Shown: positions 24,662-33,800 of the stretch, one piece after another | Layout of the letters: the number at the start of each line of letters is the position of its first letter | How positions within the stretch are numbered: the stretch's first letter is position 1 | NCBI RefSeq assembly: GCF_033115175.1 | Contig: NC_084836.1 | Location: 70,169,297 to 70,233,296, forward strand | Direction of reading: 5' to 3' | Origin: Lepus europaeus | Lineage: Eukaryota > Chordata > Mammalia > Lagomorpha > Leporidae | Length of the DNA: 64,000 nucleotides | Made by a program: the position numbers and the translations under genes | Notes under the pieces: generated by a model | Seen by the model: the letters and a program-made list of their open reading frames with translations, nothing else | Told to the model about the DNA's origin: nothing | The model's database searches: none

Positions 24662-24835
24662 CTACAGGGCTCCCGAGGGCTTCTGTTCTTCCGCAGCCCG
24701 GCGCCGCAGGCTGCGCAGCTGCAGGTAGTGGTAGGCCCGGACACTGCAGAGGTAGCCCCCGTACACAGTGAGCAGCATCATGGAGACGGAGAAGGTCTTG
24801 TAGCCAATGTCGGCCAGCTGCTTGGCGCTCGGCAT
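24662..24835 (-). CDS. COX14: Cytochrome c oxidase assembly factor COX14
   Basis: COX14 is a small single-pass protein of the mitochondrial inner membrane. It stabilises newly made COX1 during early complex IV assembly, together with COA3. The whole coding sequence (57 codons plus TAG) lies in one exon whose acceptor falls at 24844-24845 (gtgtgtgcag on the - strand). It begins [15 protein letters not shown] and holds one hydrophobic segment at about residues 16-36 ([13 protein letters not shown]), then a basic-acidic tail (RRRAAEEQK). The length equals human COX14. An ATG six codons upstream is in frame but lies in the intron, so the start at 24835 is preferred. Confidence 0.95.
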   Translation of the reverse strand: MPSAKQLADIGYKTFSVSMMLLTVYGGYLCSVRAYHYLQLRSLRRRAAEEQKPSGAL

Positions 24836-25245
24836 GTCGGCCCCTGCACACACACATCGGGTTTAGAACTGAGGAAGAGGCCTTCGCTGCCCAGCCCCAC
24901 CCAGCCCCCTGTTTGAGGCCATCCCCCAACTCCTGCACCCTGGCGTCTGTCTGCACTCACATAACGGCCCCTACCTGAAGACAGAGTCTTAAAAGGACCC
25001 CAGAAGACAGAGTTTGGGGATTGCACAAATCCAGACGGAGATGAAACCTGCGTACAGGACCCGGACACCAGGCTGCACCCACATGCACCTGGATACGAGC
25101 TCAAGGACACCTGGCCTGCCGGGTCTGCGGAGAGACGCAACGCCAGGCCACCAGGGCTGTTCTTAACTGCTATACTGCTTTAAGCACACATCCGTTTTTC
25201 CCCTTAGAGAGAACTAGTAGTGATGGCCAGGGATTAAAAACATTT

Positions 25246-25946
25246 GCAGGTGCCGGCGCTGTCGCACAGCGGATAAAGCCGCCGCCTGCAGTGCCAACAT
25301 CTCACATGGGCGCTGGTTCAAGACCCAGCTGCTCCACTTCCGATCCAGCTCTCTGCTATGGCCTGGGAAAGCAGTGGAAGAAGGCCCAAGTCCTTGGGCC
25401 CCTGCACCCAGGTGGGAGACCCGGAAGAACCCCCTAGCTCTTAGCTTCAGATCGGCCCAGCTCCAGCCGTTGTGGCCATTTGGGGAGTGAACCAGAGGAT
25501 AGAAGATTTCTCTCTCTGCCTCTGCCTCTCTGTAGCTCTGCCTTTCAAATAAATAAATCTTTAAAAAAATAAAATTTAGCCGGTGCCGTGGCTCACTAGG
25601 CTAATACTCCGCCTTGCGGCGCCAGCATACCAGGTTCTAGTCCCGGTTGGGGTGCCGGATTCTGTCCCGGTTGCCCCTCTTCCAGGCCAGCTCTCTGCTG
25701 TGGCCCGGGAGTGCAGTGGAGGATGGCCCAAGTGCTTGGGCCCTACACCCCATGGGAGACCAGGAGAAGCACCTGGCTCCTGCCATTGGATCAGCACGGT
25801 GCGCCGGCCGCAGCGCGCCAGCCGCGGTGGCCATTGGAGGGTGAACCAACGGCAAAAGGAAGACCTTTCTCTCTGTCTCTCTATCTTTCTGTCCACTCTG
25901 CCTGTCAAAAAAATAAAAAATAAAAATAAATAAATAAAATTTAAAA
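25246..25946 (+). repeat. Two forward SINEs in tandem in the COX14 intron
   Basis: An older copy (25246-25578) has a younger insertion-type copy (25579-25946) in its A-tail. The outer duplication is aaacatttgcag before and aaaccatttgcag after the pair, so the younger one landed inside the tail. Confidence 0.9.
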
Positions 25947-26138
25947 AAACCATTTGCAGTCCATTATTCTAAAAGGAACAAATAAGAGCTTTTCAGTCAA
26001 TACTCAATTTGTCTTCCCATCAGAACAATCTTATTCACAGGGGTTAGGTTTCCAAGTTAGCCTTAAAGTAGGTTTAAGCCATAACACAAAAACAGTACCG
26101 ACAACACTTCTCTATTATTTCAATTATACGTCACCTTC

Positions 26139-26463
26139 TTTTTTTTTTTTTTTTACAGGCAGAGTGGACAGTGAGAGACAGAGAAAAAGGTCTTCCTTTG
26201 CCGTTGGTTCACCCTCCAATGGCCGCCGCGGCCAGTGCACCACGCTGATCCCCGATGGCAGGAGCCAGGTGCTTCTCCTGGTCTCCCATGCGGGTGCAGG
26301 GCCCAAGGACTTGGGCCATCCTCCACTGCCTTCCGGGCCATAGCAGAGAGCTGGCCTGGAAGAGGGGCAACCGGGACAGAATCTGGTGCCGCGACCGGGA
26401 CTAGAACCCGGTGTGCCAGCGCCGCAAGGCGGAGGATTAGCCTATTGAGCCATGGCACCGGCC
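26139..26463 (-). repeat. Young C-repeat SINE, reverse
   Basis: It is flanked by a 20-bp duplication with one mismatch, beginning ttcaattata and ending tcaccttc (26119-26138 and 26464-26483). Confidence 0.95.
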
Positions 26464-27355
26464 TTCAATTATACTTCACCTTCTACAGCATTAATTCCAA
26501 GTTCCAAACTCAACACTAAAAACCCTATCTGAAGGGTACAAAGAGACTTACGGGGTTCCCAGCTAAGTGTTACATCAGAATTGCATGGAATAAGTTACTT
26601 CTAATTTAACTGTTCCCTAGATATTCTGAGTTAGGGAATGTGTTTCTAGGCTCCTGTCTATTGAGGGAATTGAAATCTAAAAACCCGACTGACGCTAGTG
26701 AGAATCAGTTTCTTAGAAGTAAAAAATCTGGAAGCAGCTCAGAACTGGCCCCTTTATGGGGTCGCAGGTAGGGGAGAGATGAGCTTCTCAAGAGAGAACC
26801 CCAAGAGCTGAGCACCGCCTTTGTGAGGGTGGGGACGGCGCAGACTCCACGCTAAGCTGAGGCATAGTTTCTTTGAATCACATTCCTGCCATGGAAAGCG
26901 ACACCACAGGTCAGATGAAGAAAATCCGGTGATGAGAACGGGCTGTATTCAGGTGCCCTGAGGTGTGAAATGAGCCCAGGTTGTGTGTGAGGCAGTGAAG
27001 CAAGCAGGCCTACAGAGAAGACACCACTGTGGCAAACCTGCAGCCTGCGACCTCCCCTCATTTACTCGTTCTCCTCTCATCCCCCTTTCCCTGGCCAACT
27101 GCTACCCAGTTACAGGATCACCTCTCAGAGGGGCTGGAACATTCACCAGGCAACAAAGAAACCGGACGGTGCAGCTGACAGAGCTAACCCTGGGATCAAG
27201 AATCTCACTCTTCTCCTGTCTAACCCGACCCGAGGTTTCTATTTTCCAATCAGCAAGGACTCTTCGCACACCCTGATAAGGGGCGCTGGAAATAGAACAG
27301 ATGCATACTCCGTGGTGGAAGTAACAACAGGATAAATCAACTGAATGGATTAAGA

Positions 27356-27628
27356 ATGGGCAAAGCCGAGGCCTCTGACCCAGCAATTAAAATGCCTACA
27401 CCCCCTTTTGCAGTACCACCTCCATCTCCTCACTGCAGCTTCCTAACAACGCAGACCCACGAGCCAGCAGTGCTAATTCAAACCTAGGGGTTCCTGCCTC
27501 CCCCGTGGAAGCCTCGCACTGAGTTAACCCTGGCTCCTGGCTGCAGCCGGGCCCTCGGGACTGATCTGGAGGTAGCAGCATGCTGGCTCGCTCACTCTCC
27601 CAAATTAAACACCCCCACAACAAAAAAT
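27356..27628 (+). repeat. Diverged forward C-repeat near the COX14 CpG island
   Basis: It contains gggcaaagccgaggcc, cctggctcctggctgcagcc and a weak A-rich end. Confidence 0.6.
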
Positions 27629-28239
27629 AGGCAAAGCTGAAAACACCTCCGAGTCAGGAAACTGAATTAGGATACTGTTAAAAGAAGCAGGCAACAAGAG
27701 AAGTGGTATGTGTCAGTGTGCGGGGTGGGGTGACGACCGTGTTCAGAACTTGTTCAAGATGCTCAATGCAACATTCACCCGCTGCTGTCCATCGGGCAGA
27801 TGGAAGCCCAAATCTGGACAAGCCGCTGGGGGAGAGGTTCGGCTTCAACACAGAGGACAAGACCGGTCAGAGAGGCCAAGGGAGCAACAGTCCGAAGAAA
27901 CAATTAGGGAAAGGCGGCAGGCAGGCAATTCCAGAAACATCCGGGGTGGGGCGGGGGAGGGGGCGCTTTTCACTTAGCTACACCGCTTCCAGACGGGAAA
28001 GATCACTGCTGTATTCAGTTACAGCGCTAGTGGCGGTGTGCAAAGTTCGGTGTTGTAGACTGGTCAGATGGGCCCAGCGGGCGGTGCCGATGCCAGGGAC
28101 AAGCCCAGCGTGGGAAGACAATTTAGTGCGCCGGCAGAGACCAATCAGCACAGATCCAGTGGGTCTACGACCCCTCCGAGGTTCATCCGCGTCTAGCACT
28201 TTTCCAGGAAAAGATGGAATTAGGATCCTAGTAGGATCA

Positions 28240-28960
28240 GCCTTGGAAATGAGGGCAGCTTTTGCGGTGAGCAGACGTGCGGGCGGCCCGCGGCGGCCGA
28301 GGGGGCGGAGGCACCCGGGAGCTCGCGGACAGGCTGGGGCGGCAGCAAGGGAGAGCGGAGCGGACACCCGCAGAGGCGCGGAGGGAGGAAGAGTGGGGAG
28401 CAGCGGGCAGGTGGAGCCCGACGGCGCAGGCAGAAGGGTGGCCGGGAAGCCAGCACCAAGCCCGCCCCATCGGCCCAAGCGCGCTCGGCCCTCGCGACGG
28501 CGTACCTGCGAGCGACGGCTTCCTCGCGTCCCGCCGCCACTTCCGAGCGCGGCGGAACTCAGCACCCGGAACCAGACACGGTAGGACCGGGAGCCCCCGG
28601 AACGCCCAGCTATTGGTGCGAAAGGCGACCCTTTCTCCCGCCCACCCGCCCGGCGTGGCCTCTAGGATTCGGCTCCCGACGTTGAGAGACAAGAACGTGC
28701 GCCCTGCAGGGCAAGACTCCGTCCACTAGGGGCGGGAGCCCGCCGGCTCGCCTCCGAACTTCCGACTTCCGTGTCATCACTCTTACGACGCAGCCTCAGC
28801 CCAGTCTTCCTGTCGGAGAGGCCCGTTGAATTCTGGGGGTTGTGGTTCTGCTCCATCGCGAGAGGCTCTCTGGTGATTCTAGTTAGCATGCTCAGTGAGA
28901 GCCAGCCAATCCCCAGCCCAAGGACTGGTGACGTCTCGGGTCGCTAGGTAGATTCTATCG
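28240..28960. promoter_or_regulatory. CpG island, probable COX14 promoter
   Basis: The sequence is GC-rich with frequent CpG, unlike its flanks, and lies just beyond the GPD1 poly(A) signal. Visible motifs are ETS-type CTTCCG/CGGAAG cores at about 28540-28770, a ZNF143-like stretch at 28831-28849 (ttctgggggttgtggttct), and a TGACGTC half-CRE at 28929-28935. No TATA box is evident, which fits a housekeeping mitochondrial-assembly gene. Open frames of up to 293 codons cross the island only because GC-rich DNA has few stops. Confidence 0.65.
28506..28600 (-). other. COX14: Probable non-coding first exon of COX14
   Basis: On the - strand the CpG-rich sequence reads GCTCGCAG followed by a gtacgc donor at 28505-28504. 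This is the best donor in the CpG island for joining to the coding-exon acceptor at 24844, giving an intron of about 3.7 kb. The upstream boundary near 28600 is a guess. COX14 is known to have a separate 5' UTR exon in other mammals; its exact position here is inferred. Confidence 0.5.
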
Positions 28961-29277
28961 GGCCCAGAACCGGGAGCGCGCGCCCCCTAGAGCCTGGAGC
29001 GGCCCTCTCCCGGGGGCGGAGCTCAGGTAGGGCCCGGGCTGGCACCGCAAAGCCTGGACGGCCGAGGACGCGGCAGGTTGGGCCGCTGGGCTGGGTGCCC
29101 GCTTTCTGAACGGCGCAGAGGTGGAGGGTACTATTGGTACAGCTGCTGCCGGGGACCGGGAGCGGCTGCGATTCCGGAGCAGGGACTCCTTTTTTTCACT
29201 TTTCCTACCGTGTGACAACATGCATGCAGTGATACCCCCACGGCGCACACACTGCGCCCCGTGCCAGGAGCCACCCG

Positions 29278-29297
29278 CCCCCCCCCCCCCCCCCCCC
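29278..29297. repeat. C homopolymer just past the GPD1 3' end
   Basis: Twenty consecutive C on + (G on the GPD1 strand). The exact length is the kind of value sequencing often gets wrong. Confidence 0.9.
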
Positions 29298-29309
29298 GGC
29301 AAGTCCAGT

Positions 29310-30808
29310 TCCTGGAAAAGCAGTTTTATTCTTTACTGGGTAGACAGGTAGGCCCTGAGAGGAATGGGGCCGGATTCACAATTAACCGTGGAGTGAACGA
29401 AAGGAGGCAAACGTGTTTGCAGCTGCATCTGTCTCGAGTTCCCCCTCTGACCCCACCCTGTCCCCCGCTCCTGGCCACGCCTGGGGTGCAAGCTGAGACC
29501 CCTGCGGGGTAGAGCAGGAGCCTCAGGCCATGCGGCTCTATTTATAGCCGCGAGCCTAGGCTGCTGACCTGTGACATTCCCCACCTGGAGCAAGGCCAAG
29601 TGGCAGGCGTGCTCCTCTGCCTCCCTCGCCCTTGCTCTACCCAGACCTCAGCAGTGGGGTGGTTTTAATTCTCTCGCTCTTCCGTCTTCTTCCAATGTGC
29701 TAAGGTGGTGGAATCCCTGAGGCAGGCCTCCTTCCCCAAAGAACTGGTCTTGGAATATCAGGACGGAACCCACGTGGGAGCCTGCTCAGCCCCTGGACCT
29801 CCCCCCACCCCACCCCACCCCCAGACACACGCCCTCCTCCAGGCACCAGGGTGCAGATGAGCTGCTCTGGGGCACCTGAGAGAGAGGACAGGGCTGAGGG
29901 GGAGGAGGAGACAGGTGGGGTGTGGGGTGTCCCTCTGGGGAGATAAACAGCAGGAGAGGCCCAGCGGACTCCTCGCCTGGCCCGAGCTGAGGCGTGGGGG
30001 CGGGGCACACACAAAGGTCACAGTGATTTGATCCTGCTATGAAAAGGTGTAGCTCTGTCAGCACATTAAGTCCCTGCTCACCAAAGAGGGTGCTGGTAGG
30101 GAGGGTGCGGGAAGGCTTCGAAAGGTCACTCAGGGTGTTGAGCAGCTGGCAAAGAACCAGGGACCAGGAAGTCCCCGGGGGCGGGCTGGGGGTGGGGGAA
30201 TGGCAAGCCCAGGGTCAGAGCCTGCCGGCGTGGCAGGAACTCTGGGGCCAGGACAGCTTTGGGGGTGGGGGAGGGGACGACAAGAGGTTTCTGAAGACGC
30301 AGATGTTGCTAGGAGAAGCTAGCAGGGCATTGTTTGAGATCTTTGTATTTTGTGAACAAACACTAAGATCCATTGATACAGTGTGGGGCCTGGCAGAGAG
30401 GGCAGCCAAGGGGCCCCTGGAGCCTCGGGCAGCTCCAGAGCGCAGGCCCCGTCCCTGGCTGCCCTCTGCCGCATCTCTCGGATGGCTAAGGTACTTCTTT
30501 GGCCACTTCACTGGTCTTTCGTGAGGCAGCAACTGGCAGCCCATAGGCCACAGCCCCAAAAGCACGCAGTGGGAGAAGCTCCCATCGGGAGAGGGGCAGA
30601 GCAACTCCACTTCTGGCAAGATGTGGTGGCAAGAGGCTGCAGGCTGCACGTCGCTGCCAACCCCGCCCCGCCTCCTGTCCTCCAGTGAGGAGCTGAAGGG
30701 GGGGGGGGGGGACTCTGCTTCCTGAGGGGTCCACCTGGTCTGTGCAACCTCCAAGCTTATTATCTCTGTTGGAGTAAAGCAGCTGCCTGACCTCGAGGCT
30801 GGTCCAGC
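29310..30808 (-). other. GPD1: GPD1 3' untranslated region
   Basis: About 1.5 kb separates the TGA from an AATAAA at 29325-29330, in line with the long 3' UTR of GPD1 in other mammals. An unbroken open frame of 179 codons (30215-30754) lies in it on the sense strand but matches nothing I recognise. A run of 20 C at 29278-29297 (G on the sense strand) lies just past the signal. Confidence 0.65.
29325..29330 (-). terminator. GPD1: GPD1 poly(A) signal (AATAAA on - strand)
   Basis: TTTATT on the + strand gives a canonical AATAAA on the gene strand. It is the last canonical hexamer before the COX14 CpG island about 0.4 kb further on. Confidence 0.65.
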
Positions 30809-33800
30809 TCATACGTGTTCTGGATGGTTCTGCAGGCAGCGGATGAATTCTCCCACTGGCTGGCCCTCATAGCACACCTTGTACACAGCCGTGAACAAGG
30901 GGAACCTGGAGTGGGGAGGGAAAGGCCCCACTTAGCCTCCTTTTCCAGGGGCCCAACACGCTTGCCCTCCCACCTGGGAGCTCAGACTCAGGGCCCTCAA
31001 TTCCCACCTGTTGAGAATCAGAGCTCTCCCTAGCCCTGGTTTTTAGGGTCAGGTTGCTAACTGCCCTGCCCCCTAACAGGTTGAACTTGGCCTTCAAGGT
31101 TTTTTCCAGTTGGGCCACCCACTGAGCTTCAATGCCATCAACTATAAAATGGGGCCAATGTGACAAAACAGAATTAGGTACTACATGGGGCCGGTGTGCC
31201 GTGGCTCACTTGGTTAGTCCTCTGCCTGCAGCACTGGCATCCCATATGGGTACCAGGTTCTAGTCCCGGCTGCTCCTCTTCCAGCCCAGCTCTCTGCTGT
31301 GGCCCGGAAAGGCAGTGGAGGATGGCCCAAGTGCTTGGGCCCTGCACCCTCATGGGAGACCAGGAGGAAACACCTGGCTCCTGGCTTCAGATTGGCACAG
31401 CGCGCCGGTAATAGCAGCCATTTGGGGGGTGAACCAACGGAAGGAAGACCTTTCTCTCTGCCTCTCTCACTGTCTGTCAAATAAAAAAAACTCTGCCTAT
31501 CAACTCTGGCTGTCAAAAAAAAAAAAAAAAAAAAATTAGGTACTACATAAGGCCCTCTTGGCCAGCTGCTCCCTTTACCAGGAGCCTTAACCCAGAGCAG
31601 CTGCGTCTCGTGCTGTCTTTTTCTGGGATTCTCTCTCTCTCTCTCTCTCTCTTATTTACTTATTTTTTTTTTTTATTTTTATTTTTTGACAGGCAGAGTG
31701 GACAGTGAGAGAGAGAGACAGAGAGCAAGGTCTTCCTTTGCCGTTGGTTCACCCTCCAATGGCTGCTGCGGCCAGCGCACGCACTGATCCGAAGGCAGGA
31801 GCCAGGTGCTTCTCCTGGTCTCCCATGGGGTGCAGGGCCCAAGCACTTGGGCCATCCTCCACTGCACTCCCGGGCCACAGCAGAGAGCTGGCCTGGAAGA
31901 GGGGCAACCGGGACAGAACCCGGCACCCCGACCTGGACTAGAACCCGGTGTGCCCGCGCTGCAAGGTGGAGGATTAGCCTAGTGAGCTGTGGCACCGGCG
32001 GGGATTCTCTCTTGAGCCACCTCAACTCTGCCCTGATCAGCCCAGTGCCAACCCCCCCACCCCCACCCCCCCATGTCTGTGCTAAGCACCCTGAGCAGAG
32101 CCAGCCCTTCTCAGACCCCAGGATAGGATTCAGGGCGCGGGGAGATGGACGAGGTGATGCAGTCCCATTGAGCTTATCCCTCCCGCCGCCCCCCCCTCCC
32201 AGAACTGCAGCCCCCAGAGCAAGAGGACAAGGAGGGGAAAGACAAAGGGGAGGCTATCCAGAGGGGTCAGAGCAATGCAGTATAAAGATCACTAGACTGG
32301 AAGGAGCGGCAGGCCCGTGAGCTGACTGCAAGCTCTGTCTCTGTCTGGAAAGCCGAGGTCACGCTTGCCCACTCCATAGACGGACGGGCAGGCGCAGGGC
32401 TCAGGAATGAAGGGCGGGGAGGCTGCCGTGGCCTGGCCCCTCACTCACTTGTCCACCACGCCCTTGTGCTGCAGGATGCTGTGCAGCTCCTGGGCTGTCT
32501 GGGGCCCCTGCAGCTTCTGCCCATTCAGCATCTCTTTCTCCAGCTGCTCGATGGACTGGAAGAGAATGGGACGAGTGAGTGGACGTGGGGGAGGAGGCCG
32601 TGCCCGAGAGGTGGAGGGTGGGGGCCCGGCTGGGGCTGGGAATGTTTCCAACAGTCTCACGCCTTGTTGAGATGTTCCGGAGCCACCCCCTCGCGAGTGT
32701 CTCTGCCTTGATTCCCCACCACCACCACCACCACCACCACCACCACCATGGGTTACGCCAGACCCACCTTTCCAGTGCGAGCAAAGGCCTCAGCCACTTT
32801 GCGGTTCCGGCCACCGTAGCAAGTAGTGATGAGGTCGGCAACGCCACAGCTCTCCAAGAAGGTGGCGGGCGACACGGGGCCACTGCAGAAGAGCCTGGCG
32901 AAGGCGATCATCTCCATGAGCCCCAGCCGGATCACCGCCGCCTTGGTGTTGTCTCCGAAGCCTAGCCCGTCGCAGAAGCCGGCCCCAACAGCCACTATGT
33001 TCTTTAGAGGGAGTCAGGGACTTGAGTGAGAAGGGAACCCTCAGCCTTGCCTCATGCTCCCTACCTCACTGAATAAGTGGGGTACCATGTGCAGGCCCTG
33101 AAATGCTTTCATGCCCCCCATTTTCCCACTGGCTACACCTGCGTTCCTAAGCCCTGCCCCCAGATCCAACCCCCAAGGAGTCTTTGAAAGCCACTCTCCT
33201 CCGCTGCTCCTCTCACCCATGACCATTCTATCGGGTAGCCCTCATGTCCACAGGGGGTCGGGATGCAGAATTCTGCCTGGGGCGGGGGTCTTGCATGTGC
33301 ACCTGGTCATTAGCCTGGGTGTCTCCTCTTCCCCTCCTGGGACCACCCTGTGTGGTCCCAGAGACAGGGCTGTGTCTCAGGGGGCTCTAGTCTCTGACAG
33401 TCTGAGTGGCCCTGGCTTTGCTTCTCTAGTGCGTAGTGGGGAAAGAGCTGGAGCCTGGAGCTGCAACTCTGTAGAGCTCGGCCAGGTCTATCCTGGTCCT
33501 TCTTCCACCCCAGGGCTGCCTCTGGGCCCCTCTCACCTTTAAGGCCCCACAGATCTCCACCGTGTCCACCTCCTCCACCACTGTGATCCGGAAATTGGGC
33601 GTCTGCATCAGTTCTTTGAGGAGCTGTCCCTGGGCCTGGTCCTTGCAGCCTAAGGTCGGGAGAGGGCAGGATTGGAGACGGGTTGGGGTGGTGGGGACTC
33701 TTCGACAGTTGCTCCTACACCTGCCCCCAACAGGACCTGCAGCCCCTCCCCAGAGTGTCCCAACCCTGCCTCACCTCTTACACTTGGGTCCTCCTTGTCC

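Noticed and set aside
24836-24853. In-frame ATG six codons upstream of the COX14 start
   Set aside because: It lies on the intron side of the acceptor at 24844-24845 and so is not in the mature message.
27703-28584. 293-codon open frame on + across the COX14 CpG island
   Set aside because: It is Arg/Gly/Pro-rich without domain features, overlaps equally open frames on the other strand, and sits in GC-rich promoter DNA where stops are rare.
30215-30754. 179-codon open frame in the GPD1 3' UTR
   Set aside because: It is on the sense strand but after the true stop, with no similarity to GPD1 or any family I know and no splice evidence.
32999-33006. Suspected extra base at the GPD1 exon 6 acceptor
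   Set aside because: Rechecking the bases against the overlapping + strand frame (ATG TTC TTT AGA) shows a normal AAAG|AAC junction in frame.
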